Positions 17,055-26,635 of a stretch of 64,000 nt of DNA are shown piece after piece. The DNA is taken from positions 3,348,001-3,412,000 of the forward strand of contig OZ255707.1 in assembly GCA_965277075.1 (NCBI GenBank), given 5' to 3'. How positions within the stretch are numbered: the first letter of the stretch is position 1; the number at the start of each line of letters is the position of its first letter. Source of the DNA: Lustribacter sp965277075. GTDB lineage: Bacteria; Vulcanimicrobiota; Vulcanimicrobiia; Vulcanimicrobiales; Vulcanimicrobiaceae. A model generated the notes under the pieces. That model was not told where the DNA came from. It made no database searches and saw nothing but the letters and a program-made list of their open reading frames with translations. The translations under genes were made by a program, and so were the position numbers.

Positions 17055-19328
17055 ATGTCGGCGACGCTTCCGCAGACAGATCTCGTCACGGTGACGATCG
17101 ACGGTATTGACGTGCACGTGCCGAAGGGCACGCTGGTGGTCGAAGCCGCGAAGCAAATTGCGCGCGACGTCCCGGTCTACTGCTATCATCCGAAGCTCGG
17201 GCCGGCCGGCTTGTGCCGTATCTGCCTGGTCGAGATCGAAGGCATGCCGAAGCTGCAGATCGCGTGCAACACACCGGTCGCCGACAAAATGGTCGTGCAC
17301 ACGCTCAGCGACAAGGCCAACGAAGGTCGGCGCGCGGTGCTCGAGTTATTACTGCTCAATCACCCGTTGGACTGCCCGATCTGCGACAAGGGCGGCGAGT
17401 GCGATTTGCAAGACTACGCGATGGCCTACGGTCAAGGCGCGTCGCGGATGGTGGACGAGAAATCATCGAAGCCCAAGGCGGTCGATCTGGGGCCGACGAT
17501 CGTGCTGGATGAAGAGCGCTGCATTCTCTGCCTGCGCTGCGTTCGTTTCGACGACATCATCACGCGCGAACAGTCGTTGCGCACGGAGGACCGCGGCGCG
17601 CACGAGATCATCGCGACGGCAACGGGCGAACCGTACGTTTCGGATTTCACGGGGAACGTCACCGAGCTGTGCCCGGTCGGTGCGCTGACGTCAAAGACGT
17701 ACCGTTTTCGCTCGCGTCCGTGGGACAACAATCGCACGACGACGACGTGCATGCAGTGCAGCGTCGGGTGTCAGATGCACGTCGACGCACGTTTCAAAAC
17801 GATCGCGCGGACGATGAGCGTAGCGGAAGACGATGCGATCAGCGACGGTTGGCTGTGCGACCGTGGACGCTATAACGTCGCCTACGTGAACGACGAGCGC
17901 CGGTTGACGTCACCGCTCTACAAACAGAACGGCGAGTGGATGCAGATCGCGTGGGACGATGCGATCGAGCTGTGGGCGAACGCTCTGCGTGAGTCCATTG
18001 CGGCGAACGGTCCGGCGTCGGTCGGCGCGATCGGCGGCGGCCGATTGCTCAACGAAGAAGCGTTTTTGCTGCAGCACGTCTATCGCACGCTGGGCGTGGA
18101 AAATCTCGATTGGCGGGCCGGCCGCATGCTTCGCGCCTATCCCGGGTCGCTGCGCGGAACGCACGTCGAACTCGAGCACGCGAACGTCATCATCACGGTC
18201 GGTATGCCGCCCGCGCAGACCGCACCGGTCCTCGACCTACGCATTCGCAAAGCGGTATCGCACGCGGGGGCAACGCTGATCTCGGTCGGCGACCACCAGG
18301 CCTCGAACGTGGTCTCGTGCACGCGCGTCGCATCGTTCGCTGACGCCGTGAAGCTCGTTCCGCCGGGAACCGCGCGAATCGCGCTCGTCTGGGACGGGAT
18401 CGATCTCACGGACGCCGCCGCAGTCGCCGCGTGGGCGTCGAGCCGGGATGCGGGGACGACCGTGCGCGTCTACGTGCCGGGCGAGCAGCCGAACGCGTTC
18501 GGCGCCGAGGCCGTCGGCATGCTGCCGCGCGCGGGCGGGATGGACACGACGGCGATGTTCGCCGCCGCGCGTGCGGGGAAACTCGGCGCACTCGCGCTCC
18601 TCGGCGTCAATCCGGTGCTGCACTTCCCCGATCGCGAAGGTGTGAGCGCGGCGATGCGCGCGGTGCCGTTCGTCGTCGTGAGCGAACTGTTCATGACCGA
18701 GACGGCGGAGCTTGCAACGCTCGTCTTGCCGGCTTGCAGCGCATTCGAGAAGACGGGGAGCACCACGAATTTGGCCGGCGACGTGTTGCCGGTGACGGCC
18801 GCCGTGCCGTCGCCCGAAGCGACGCTCGCCGACGGCGACATGCTCGTCGCGCTTGCCGGCGTGTTAGGCGTCGAGCTGCCGCTGCCGAGCGCGATCGAAG
18901 AGCACGTTCGCGCGTCGGTCGCAGCGGTTCCGCCGTTGCCGCCGCTTCCCGGGCCCGATGCAACGCCGCGGGCGATGGCCGCGGGTGAAACGTTACGCGT
19001 GATCGCTGAATCGTCGGTGTTTACGGGCGGCGGCACGCTCGCGCACGACGAACGGCTCGCGCAGCTGCGGAACTTGCCTCGCGCCGTCGTTCATCCGGCA
19101 ACGGCTGCACGCTTCGATCTCACCGACGGCGATTCGATCGACGTTGCCGGTCCCGAACAGACACGGCTCGACGGCTTGACCGTCGTCCTCGACGAACGCA
19201 TCACCGGCGGCGCGATCGCCCTTCTGGACGGCGTACCGGACGCGCCGCTTGGAGCGCTGCGCGGCGCACCGAGCGTTACGATCGCGGCCAAACGGCGTGC
19301 GAACGAACCGGTCGAGGTTTTGGCATGA
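17055..19328 (+). CDS. nuoG: NADH-quinone oxidoreductase subunit G
   Basis: The 75-kDa iron-sulfur subunit, 757 residues. The N-terminal 2Fe-2S ferredoxin domain has Cys43, Cys54, Cys57 and Cys71. The His/Cys 4Fe-4S site follows at His103, Cys107, Cys110 and Cys116, then a further cluster around CILCLRCV. The region CMQCSVGC begins the molybdopterin-oxidoreductase-like domain, which here carries the extra N7-type cysteines. The C-terminal 450 residues form the catalytically inactive molybdopterin-like fold. The stop overlaps the nuoH ATG. Confidence 0.95.
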   Translation: MSATLPQTDLVTVTIDGIDVHVPKGTLVVEAAKQIARDVPVYCYHPKLGPAGLCRICLVEIEGMPKLQIACNTPVADKMVVHTLSDKANEGRRAVLELLLLNHPLDCPICDKGGECDLQDYAMAYGQGASRMVDEKSSKPKAVDLGPTIVLDEERCILCLRCVRFDDIITREQSLRTEDRGAHEIIATATGEPYVSDFTGNVTELCPVGALTSKTYRFRSRPWDNNRTTTTCMQCSVGCQMHVDARFKTIARTMSVAEDDAISDGWLCDRGRYNVAYVNDERRLTSPLYKQNGEWMQIAWDDAIELWANALRESIAANGPASVGAIGGGRLLNEEAFLLQHVYRTLGVENLDWRAGRMLRAYPGSLRGTHVELEHANVIITVGMPPAQTAPVLDLRIRKAVSHAGATLISVGDHQASNVVSCTRVASFADAVKLVPPGTARIALVWDGIDLTDAAAVAAWASSRDAGTTVRVYVPGEQPNAFGAEAVGMLPRAGGMDTTAMFAAARAGKLGALALLGVNPVLHFPDREGVSAAMRAVPFVVVSELFMTETAELATLVLPACSAFEKTGSTTNLAGDVLPVTAAVPSPEATLADGDMLVALAGVLGVELPLPSAIEEHVRASVAAVPPLPPLPGPDATPRAMAAGETLRVIAESSVFTGGGTLAHDERLAQLRNLPRAVVHPATAARFDLTDGDSIDVAGPEQTRLDGLTVVLDERITGGAIALLDGVPDAPLGALRGAPSVTIAAKRRANEPVEVLA

Positions 19329-20329
19329 CCGACGCAATCGCGGCGGTGCCGCTGTGGCTGATCGCACTAGTGAAGTCGGCCATCGTCTTGCTCGTCGTCA
19401 TCACGACCTTCGCGTATTCGATGCTCTTCGAGCGCAAAATCTTAGGCTGGATGCAGTTGCGTCCCGGCCCCAACCGTGTCGGCCCGTGGGGACTCATGCA
19501 GCCGGCCGCCGACGCCGCGAAGATGATGTTCAAGGAAGACCTCACGCCGAATACGGCTGACCCGTTGATCTATCGTCTCGCACCCTTCATCTCGCTCATT
19601 TGCGCGATGGGCACGTTCGCGATCATCCCCTTTACCGGCGGTACCGGTGGAGCGTGGAGCGTCGGCAATGTCGACGCCGGTATCTTGTTCATCTTTGCGA
19701 TCAGTTCGATGGGTGTTTACGGCATCTCGCTCGCCGGCTGGTCGTCCGGTTCGAAATTTCCTTTGCTGGGCTCCGTGCGTGCAACCGCGCAGATGATTTC
19801 CTACGAGCTCTCGATGACGATGTCGGTGATCGGCGTGCTGATTCTCGCCGGGTCGACGTCGCTCGAGACGATCGTCTCGTCGCAAGCCCGCGTGTGGTTC
19901 ATCGTCCCGCAAATCATCGGATTCGTCATCTACCTCATTACGGCGGTGGCGGAGACGAATCGCGCGCCGTTCGATTTGGTGGAAGCGGAAACGGAACTCG
20001 TCGGCGGATTTCACACCGAATATTCCGGTTTGCGGTTCGGCCTGTTTTTTATCGCCGAGTATCTGAACATGATCACGGTGTCGTGCCTTGCGACACTGCT
20101 CTTTCTCGGCGGCTGGAACCCACTGTTCGGGCCCGCCGGCAACCCGCTGATCGGCCTCGTCTGGTTCATCCTCAAGGCCGCGTTGTTCTTGTTCTTCTAC
20201 ATCTGGTTGCGCGCGACGCTTCCGCGTCTGCGTTACGATCGGCTGATGGATTTCGGATGGAAGGTTCTCTTGCCGGTCGCCACGCTCAACCTGATCCTCA
20301 CCGCCGTCGCCGTAGCAATCGCAGGCTAG
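19325..20329 (+). CDS. nuoH: NADH-quinone oxidoreductase subunit H
   Basis: A 334-residue integral membrane subunit with about eight hydrophobic segments that links the quinone cavity to the proton path. The family blocks are FERKILGWMQLRPGPNRVGP near residue 37, ETNRAPFDLVEAETELVGGF in the large cytosolic loop, and FHTEYSGLRFG. ATG 19325 overlaps the nuoG stop (ATGA). nuoI begins 3 bases after its stop. Confidence 0.96.
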   Translation: MTDAIAAVPLWLIALVKSAIVLLVVITTFAYSMLFERKILGWMQLRPGPNRVGPWGLMQPAADAAKMMFKEDLTPNTADPLIYRLAPFISLICAMGTFAIIPFTGGTGGAWSVGNVDAGILFIFAISSMGVYGISLAGWSSGSKFPLLGSVRATAQMISYELSMTMSVIGVLILAGSTSLETIVSSQARVWFIVPQIIGFVIYLITAVAETNRAPFDLVEAETELVGGFHTEYSGLRFGLFFIAEYLNMITVSCLATLLFLGGWNPLFGPAGNPLIGLVWFILKAALFLFFYIWLRATLPRLRYDRLMDFGWKVLLPVATLNLILTAVAVAIAG

Positions 20330-20332
20330 ACA

Positions 20333-20935
20333 ATGGCCAACCGAAAGAACCTTTTCAACGTCCTTGCGCTGGCCAAGGGCTTTGCGACGACGTTCCAATA
20401 CCTGTTTCAGAAGAAGCCGACGATCGAATACCCGACGATCAAAAAGCAACACGCACCGCGTTTTCACGGACTGCACGAGTTGCGGCGCTATGCGGACGGC
20501 AAAGAACGCTGCATCGGTTGCGAATTGTGTTCGATCGCGTGTCCGGCAAATGCGATCACCGTGATCGGAGCGGAGAACACGCCGACCGACCGGCGCTCGC
20601 CGGGAGAGCGTTACGCGGGCCGCTACGAGATCGACGAATTGCGCTGTATCTTCTGCGGGTTGTGTGAAGAGGCGTGTCCCACCGACGCGATCGTGTTGAC
20701 GCCCCGCTTCGAGATGGCAGACTACCGGCGCGGTGCGTTCGTTTACGCGAAAGACCGTTTGTTGGTGCCGCCGGAAGCGGGTGTCGGCAACTCACCCGAC
20801 GAGCGGCCGAACGGTATTCCTTCGGATCTCGGGGCGGTCGGCGCCGCGAAATCGACGGTCGACATCGCGACCGGCTACAACGCAACCCATCGCGGCACGA
20901 TCCTCAAAGACGAACGGCGGGGACTCGCCGGGTGA
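20333..20935 (+). CDS. nuoI: NADH-quinone oxidoreductase subunit I
   Basis: A 200-residue 8Fe-8S ferredoxin-type subunit carrying clusters N6a and N6b. The two motifs are CIGCELCSIACP (Cys60, 63, 66, 70) and CIFCGLCEEACP (Cys105, 108, 111, 115). About 80 residues follow the second cluster, longer than minimal NuoI but within the family range. The stop overlaps the nuoJ GTG. Confidence 0.95.
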   Translation: MANRKNLFNVLALAKGFATTFQYLFQKKPTIEYPTIKKQHAPRFHGLHELRRYADGKERCIGCELCSIACPANAITVIGAENTPTDRRSPGERYAGRYEIDELRCIFCGLCEEACPTDAIVLTPRFEMADYRRGAFVYAKDRLLVPPEAGVGNSPDERPNGIPSDLGAVGAAKSTVDIATGYNATHRGTILKDERRGLAG

Positions 20936-21507
20936 TCGGGTTCCTGGTGCTCGCGCTCGCCCTTGTCGGAAGCGCGGTGTTCGTCGTGACCGCCCAGAAG
21001 CCGGTTTACAGCGTCGTCGGACTGTTGGTGAACTTCATCGCGCTCGCGATCACGTATCTCGCGCTGCATGCCGAGTTTCTCGCGGTGATGCAGATCGTCG
21101 TCTACAGCGGCGCGATCCTGATCTTGTTCGTGTTCGTGATCGCGTTGCTCTCGAGCGGCGTGAAACCGTTCGCGATGGGTCCGGACAAAGTACCGCGTAT
21201 TCTCGCCCCGGCGTTGCTTTTTGCGGCGATCGGTGCGGTCGTCGTCATGGTGGCGGCATTCCAAACGGCGTTCGCACCCGGAACGATCTACGGCGCCACC
21301 GGCGACGCAAACGTCTTCGGCTCGGTCTCGGACTTCGGCAACGCGCTCTTCCGGCACAATTTGCTGCCGTTCGAAGTCACCGCGTTCATCTTGATGGTGG
21401 CGATCGTCGGCGTCGTATTGTTGGCCGGCGACGAGGTTCCCGCGTCGCGGCGCGGGCGCAATCGCGAACCGGTCGTGCGTCCGGAACGGGAGCCGATCGC
21501 ACGATGA
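20932..21507 (+). CDS. nuoJ: NADH-quinone oxidoreductase subunit J
   Basis: A 191-residue membrane subunit with five hydrophobic segments. The third helix contains LAVMQIVVYSGAILILFVF, the family signature whose flexible helix takes part in coupling. GTG 20932 overlaps the nuoI stop (GTGA). The C-terminal 25 residues are basic and cytosolic. The stop overlaps the nuoK start. Confidence 0.94.
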   Translation: MIGFLVLALALVGSAVFVVTAQKPVYSVVGLLVNFIALAITYLALHAEFLAVMQIVVYSGAILILFVFVIALLSSGVKPFAMGPDKVPRILAPALLFAAIGAVVVMVAAFQTAFAPGTIYGATGDANVFGSVSDFGNALFRHNLLPFEVTAFILMVAIVGVVLLAGDEVPASRRGRNREPVVRPEREPIAR

Positions 21508-21809
21508 ACGCGCCGGTCGAAGCCTACATCACGCTCTCGTCGATACTGTTTTTCATCGGCATCGTCGGCGTGATCGCGCGGCGCAATCCGCTGATCCAGC
21601 TGATGTCGATCGAGCTGTTGTTCAACTCGGCGAACCTCGCGCTGGTCACGTTCGCGCGGTCGTGGGGCAACAACACGGGCCACATTTTCGCCTTTTTGGT
21701 CATCACGGTCGCCGCCGCCGAAGCCGCCATCGGGCTCGCCATCGTCGTGATCGTATTCCGCAAGACGACCTACGTCGACGTCGACGAAGTCGCCACACTC
21801 AAGGGCTAA
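21504..21809 (+). CDS. nuoK: NADH-quinone oxidoreductase subunit K
   Basis: A 101-residue three-helix membrane subunit. The conserved glutamates of the proton path are in SIELLFNSANL (helix 2) and in AAAEAAIGLAIVV (helix 3). ATG 21504 overlaps the nuoJ stop. The GTG of nuoL follows 2 bases after its stop. Confidence 0.95.
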   Translation: MNAPVEAYITLSSILFFIGIVGVIARRNPLIQLMSIELLFNSANLALVTFARSWGNNTGHIFAFLVITVAAAEAAIGLAIVVIVFRKTTYVDVDEVATLKG

Positions 21810-21811
21810 CC

Positions 21812-23785
21812 GTGCACGATCATCCGCTCTTATTGCTGATCTGGCTGCTGCCGTTGTTCGGCGCGGTCGTATTGTGGTCGTTCGGGCCGCAGTTGCGGTC
21901 GATGGCGGGACCGATCGGCTCCGCGCTCGTCGGTGTCGCGTTCATCGCGGCGCTCTCCGAATGGGGCAACGCGACGCTGATCGACGGCGCGCTGCACGGC
22001 GTGCGGCAGCCGCTCTTCGCGTGGCTGCCGCAGTTCGCGTTCGGCTTGCAGTGGGACCGTATCTCGCTGGTTTGGACGCTGATCATCACCGGCGTCGGTT
22101 TTCTGATCCACGTCTACTCGATCGGATACATGGCCGGTGAACGCGCGTTCGCGCGGTTCTTCGCCTACATGAATTTCTTCGTGTTCGCGATGTTGACGCT
22201 GGTGCTCTCGGACAACGTCGTCGGCTTACTCGTGGGCTGGGGTCTCGTCGGCCTCGCGTCATATCTGCTGATCGGCTTCTATTTCGAGCGGCCCTCGGCG
22301 GTTGCGGCGTCGCGCAAAGCATTCGTGATCAACGTCGTGGGTGATATCGGCATCCTCTACGCGATCTTCACTATCGTTGCGAAGGTCGGGGCAATCGGAT
22401 ACGGCGACGTCTTTGCGAAGGTCGGGTCGTTCACGCCGAGTGAGCTGTTCATTGTGTGCCTTGGGCTCTTCATCGGTGCGGCGGCGAAGTCGGCGCAAGT
22501 TCCGCTGCATACCTGGTTACCCGATGCGATGGAAGGCCCGACACCGGTTTCGGCGCTCATCCACGCGGCGACGATGGTCACGGCCGGCGTCTATCTCATT
22601 GCACGGTTCGCGCCCCTCTGGAACGCGTCGAGCGACGCGCGTATTCTGGCCGGATCGATCGGCGCGCTCACCGCGATCACCGGTGCGATCCTGGGCTGCG
22701 CGCAATGGGACATCAAGCGGATTCTCGCCTACTCGACGATGTCGCAGATCGGCTACATGATCATGGGTGTCGGCGTCGGCGCGTACGACGCGGGCATCTT
22801 GCACTTTCTTACGCATGCATTTTTCAAAGCACAGCTGTTTCTCGGCGCGGGCATCATCATCCACAACCTGCAAAACGAACAGGACGTGCGGAAGATGGGC
22901 GGTCTGCGCAAGCAGATGCCGTTCGCGTTTGCGGCGATGCTCGTCGGCGTCCTCGCGATTTGCGGCGTGCCCGGTTTCAGCGGTTTCTTCAGTAAGGATG
23001 CGGTGCTCACCGAAACGCTCGCACACGGTCACCCGGTGATGTGGCTCGTCGGCGTCGTCACGGCCGGATTGACCGCATATTATATGTCGCGCATGCTCTT
23101 CGTCACATTTTTCGGCGCCTATCGCGGGAACATCGACCCGAGCGAACTTGGGATGCGGCATCCCGAGCTGGCCGGAACCTCGCAATCGGCCGGCCATCAC
23201 CCCGAAGAACAAGAGCACGGGCACGCGACCGCGCCGGCGTGGCTGATGAGCGGCCCGGTCGCGATCCTGATGGTTCCCTCGACGTTCATCGGGTGGCTCG
23301 CGTTCGGCGGCGACGAAAGTCCCTGGAAGCAGTATTTCGCCTCCGTGTTTCCGCATGACGTCGCGACCGCGAGCACACCGCCCGATTGGGTGACGAGCGT
23401 GCTGGTCCTCGTCCTGGTCGTCGCCGGCTTCGCCGTTGCGTATCTTCGCTACGGAAACGCAAAAGCGTTGATCGACGCGGTCCCGCGCTTACGTTTGGAA
23501 GCGGTGCGTATGCCGGCGATGTTGGCGAACGCGTTTTACTTCGACTCGGCGCTCGATGCGCTCTTCGTAAAACCGTCGGCCGCGCTCGGCCGCTGGTTTG
23601 GCGACGTCGTCGATCCGCACGTCATCGACGCGGGCGTTCGCGAAGCGAGCATCTCCGCCAACTGGCTCGGTCACCTCTTCCGCAGTTTCGAGACCGGACT
23701 CGTCCGGGCGTACGCGCTCACGATCGCGTTCGGCGTCGCGTGCTTCGCGCTCTACTACGTCGTGGTCGGCGTGGCGCCGCGATGA
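21812..23785 (+). CDS. nuoL: NADH-quinone oxidoreductase subunit L
   Basis: A 657-residue antiporter-like distal proton-pumping subunit. Recognisable blocks are WDRISLVWTLIITGVGFLIH in the N-terminal helices, AAKSAQVPLHTWLPDAMEGP with the conserved Lys and His of the channel, and the long C-terminal lateral helix region (after about residue 530). A His-rich hydrophilic loop (near 450-470) is a local feature. GTG 21812 gives the standard N-terminus. The stop overlaps the nuoM ATG. Confidence 0.95.
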   Translation: MHDHPLLLLIWLLPLFGAVVLWSFGPQLRSMAGPIGSALVGVAFIAALSEWGNATLIDGALHGVRQPLFAWLPQFAFGLQWDRISLVWTLIITGVGFLIHVYSIGYMAGERAFARFFAYMNFFVFAMLTLVLSDNVVGLLVGWGLVGLASYLLIGFYFERPSAVAASRKAFVINVVGDIGILYAIFTIVAKVGAIGYGDVFAKVGSFTPSELFIVCLGLFIGAAAKSAQVPLHTWLPDAMEGPTPVSALIHAATMVTAGVYLIARFAPLWNASSDARILAGSIGALTAITGAILGCAQWDIKRILAYSTMSQIGYMIMGVGVGAYDAGILHFLTHAFFKAQLFLGAGIIIHNLQNEQDVRKMGGLRKQMPFAFAAMLVGVLAICGVPGFSGFFSKDAVLTETLAHGHPVMWLVGVVTAGLTAYYMSRMLFVTFFGAYRGNIDPSELGMRHPELAGTSQSAGHHPEEQEHGHATAPAWLMSGPVAILMVPSTFIGWLAFGGDESPWKQYFASVFPHDVATASTPPDWVTSVLVLVLVVAGFAVAYLRYGNAKALIDAVPRLRLEAVRMPAMLANAFYFDSALDALFVKPSAALGRWFGDVVDPHVIDAGVREASISANWLGHLFRSFETGLVRAYALTIAFGVACFALYYVVVGVAPR

Positions 23786-25218
23786 CCGTCGGCGCACTCG
23801 TCCTCGGACCGATTCTCATCGGCCTCGCGCTTTACGCGCTGCCGAAGAAGTCGGCAAACGCCGGCCGGTGGATCGGCGTCGGCATCGCCGCGCTGACTTT
23901 TTTGATGATCGCGACCGGCGCGCGCGCGCCGGACGCGTCGGTCCCGTGGCTCTCGCGTCCGTTCACCGCCAACTTTCATTTCGGATTCGACGTGATCTCG
24001 TTCTGGATCGTGTTGCTGCTCGCCGCGGTAACGTTCAGCGCGTTGCTCGCATCGAGGGCGCCGCGGGCGAACGAGTTCGCGGCGCAGATGCTGGTCTTAC
24101 AAGGTACGATGAACGGTGTGTTTCTCGCCAAAGATATGCTCGTCTTCGCCTTGTTCTGGGACTTCATGCTCATCCCGGTGTTCTTGCTGCTGCTCGGATG
24201 GGGTATGCCGTCGCGCGACCGCCCGCACGGCACCGCTGCGTGGCGTTACCTGATTTACAATGTCGCGGGCGGACTGGCGCTGCTTCTCGCGACCGCCGCC
24301 TTCGGCGTATTGCACGGCACGACGGACCTGATCGGGGCGACGGTGCCCGCGGCACCGGTGATCGGGAACCTATGGGGCGCTTGGATTTTGGCCGGCTTCG
24401 CGTTTGCGTTTCTCGTAAAGACACCGGTATGGCCATTCCACACCTGGATGCCCGACACGTATGCCGAGGCGTCGCCGCCGGTCGTCGCCGCGGTGAGTGC
24501 CGTTCAATCGAAGGCCGGGCTCTACGGTTTCATCGTTATCGGCGTACCGTTTCTCTCCGAACCGATGCACGCCGTCGCGCCATTGATGGTCGTGCTCGGG
24601 CTGATCTCGCTCGTCTACGGTGCGCTGGTCGCGCTAACCCAGAACGACGCGAAACGGATCGTCGCGTATAGTTCGCTCTCACATCTTGGATTGATCCTTA
24701 TCGCGATCTTCAGCTTCAACCCGATCGCGCTGGCCGGTGCCGTCGTCTACATCATCGCACACGGACTGTTCAGCGCCGGCGCGTTTTTGACGCTCGGTTT
24801 CGTCGAAGAGCGCGAAGAAACGCGGGATCTCCGGCGCTTGGGCGGGATCGGAACGACAAATCCGCGCCTGGCCGGCGCGATGCTGCTCTCGGCGCTCGCC
24901 GCGCTCGGCCTTCCGGGCCTGGCCGGATTCGCGGGCGAATTGCTCATTTTGACCGGTGTCTACGCGGCCGGTTTGTGGTGGGCCGCGCTCATCGCCCTCG
25001 TGCCGATTGTCTTGGCCGCCGGCTACATGCTGCGGCTATTCCAAACCGCGATGAACGGCCCGGTAATCGCCGACTTGCCGGAACGCGCCGACCTGACATG
25101 GATCGAAGGACTCGCGCTCGCACCGCTCATCGCCGGCTTCGTCGTGATTGGCATCAATCCGCATCCGCTCGTTCACCTGTTGCCGACGGGAGCGAACGTT
25201 GTCGCCCACCTCCGTTAA
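23782..25218 (+). CDS. nuoM: NADH-quinone oxidoreductase subunit M
   Basis: A 478-residue antiporter-like membrane subunit. Signature blocks are KTPVWPFHTWMPDTYAEASP and LTQNDAKRIVAYSSLSHLGL. ATG 23782 overlaps the nuoL stop. The long frame upstream of the start is a shadow of nuoL. The 3' end overlaps nuoN by 20 bases. Confidence 0.95.
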   Translation: MTVGALVLGPILIGLALYALPKKSANAGRWIGVGIAALTFLMIATGARAPDASVPWLSRPFTANFHFGFDVISFWIVLLLAAVTFSALLASRAPRANEFAAQMLVLQGTMNGVFLAKDMLVFALFWDFMLIPVFLLLLGWGMPSRDRPHGTAAWRYLIYNVAGGLALLLATAAFGVLHGTTDLIGATVPAAPVIGNLWGAWILAGFAFAFLVKTPVWPFHTWMPDTYAEASPPVVAAVSAVQSKAGLYGFIVIGVPFLSEPMHAVAPLMVVLGLISLVYGALVALTQNDAKRIVAYSSLSHLGLILIAIFSFNPIALAGAVVYIIAHGLFSAGAFLTLGFVEEREETRDLRRLGGIGTTNPRLAGAMLLSALAALGLPGLAGFAGELLILTGVYAAGLWWAALIALVPIVLAAGYMLRLFQTAMNGPVIADLPERADLTWIEGLALAPLIAGFVVIGINPHPLVHLLPTGANVVAHLR

Positions 25219-26635
25219 CTTTCCGTCGGCGCTGGACTTCGGTGCGCTCTTGCCGGCGACGATTATCGCGATCAGCGCGCTCGTGGCGCTGTTCTTCGAC
25301 TTACTCGTGCCGGCCGCGACACGCCGGACCCTCGCGGTCGTCGTCGCGGCGCTCGGTTTGCTCGCGGCCGGTATCGTTCTCGCGCAGCAGTACGGCCACG
25401 ATTACGCGGCGTTCGACGGTGCTTTCATCCAAGGCGGATTCAGCACGGTGTTCTCAGAGATCATCGTGATCGCGACGCTGGCGACGCTCGCGTTCGGCAC
25501 GGGCGTCGGCCGCGACGATCAAGTCGCGGGTTCGACCGCGTTGATCTTGTGGAGCGCGAGCGGCGCGATGTTGATGACCGGGGCATCGAACCTGATGACG
25601 ATCTTTCTCGGGCTCGAATTACTTTCGCTCGGACTGTATTGCCTGTGCGCGATGTCGCCGCGCGCGACGGCGCGCGAATCGGCGCTCAAGTACCTGATCC
25701 TCTCATCGATGGCGTCGGGTGTTCTGTTGTATGGGATGGCCCTCTTGTTCGGCGCGAGCGGTTCCGTTGCGCTGAGCGCAATCGCCGCCGCGCATCCGAC
25801 GTTCATGCTGATGCTCGGTGCCGGACTCTTTCTGATCGGCATCGCGTTCAAACTGAGCTTGGTTCCGTTTCATGTGTGGACGCCCGATGTCTACGAAGGC
25901 GCCCCGCTTGCCGTCACCGCGTTCATGTCGGTCGTGACGAAGGCCGGCGCGCTTGCGGTGTTATGCCGCTTCGCTTACGTCTCGTTGCCGCCCGGCATGA
26001 CGAACGCAATTCTCGTTCCGGTGTGGGTCATCGCCGCGCTCTCGATGCTGGCCGGCAATCTCGGCGCGCTCGCGCAAACGGACATGAAGCGACTACTCGC
26101 GTACAGCGGCATCGCGCAGGTCGGCTATATCGTCGTCGCGTTCGCGGGGCAGTCATCGCTCGGCGTTCGCTACGCGATCTTCTATCTCGCCGCGTATACG
26201 TTCATGAACCTCGGCGCGTTCGCGGTTGTCGCGTTGCTCTCGCGTGATCCGGACGCGGTCGTTGGCGTCAACCGCTTCGCGGGTCTCGCGTACCGCCGTC
26301 CGTGGCTCGCCGCCGCAATGACGTTTTTTCTACTCGGACTTGCGGGGTTGCCGCCTACGGCCGGATTCACCGGGAAGATTCTGATTCTCGCCAGTTCGGT
26401 GAGCACCGGCTACGCCTGGCTCGCCGGGGTGCTCATCATCGGCACCGCAATCTCGATCTACGTCTACGTCAAGATCGTGCGCGTGATGTTCGCGCGCGTC
26501 GACATGGCGCACGTTCCGGACGAGCGTCCGGCGAACATGTTGCCATGGGTGACCGTCGCCATTTGCGCGGCGGCCGTCTTCGCGCTCGGGCTCGTTCCAC
26601 TCACGCCGTCGAACGTGCTGCCGCTCATCCGCTGA
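25199..26635 (+). CDS. nuoN: NADH-quinone oxidoreductase subunit N
   Basis: Last gene of the complex I operon, 478 residues, antiporter-like membrane subunit. Signature blocks are FKLSLVPFHVWTPDVYEGAP and TDMKRLLAYSGIAQVGY. TTG 25199 is chosen because GGGAG lies 6 bases upstream and it gives a family-length N-terminus; earlier in-frame residues are shadows of nuoM. The stop overlaps the convergent GGDEF gene by 11 bases, and no intrinsic terminator is evident between them. Confidence 0.94.
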   Translation: MSPTSVNFPSALDFGALLPATIIAISALVALFFDLLVPAATRRTLAVVVAALGLLAAGIVLAQQYGHDYAAFDGAFIQGGFSTVFSEIIVIATLATLAFGTGVGRDDQVAGSTALILWSASGAMLMTGASNLMTIFLGLELLSLGLYCLCAMSPRATARESALKYLILSSMASGVLLYGMALLFGASGSVALSAIAAAHPTFMLMLGAGLFLIGIAFKLSLVPFHVWTPDVYEGAPLAVTAFMSVVTKAGALAVLCRFAYVSLPPGMTNAILVPVWVIAALSMLAGNLGALAQTDMKRLLAYSGIAQVGYIVVAFAGQSSLGVRYAIFYLAAYTFMNLGAFAVVALLSRDPDAVVGVNRFAGLAYRRPWLAAAMTFFLLGLAGLPPTAGFTGKILILASSVSTGYAWLAGVLIIGTAISIYVYVKIVRVMFARVDMAHVPDERPANMLPWVTVAICAAAVFALGLVPLTPSNVLPLIR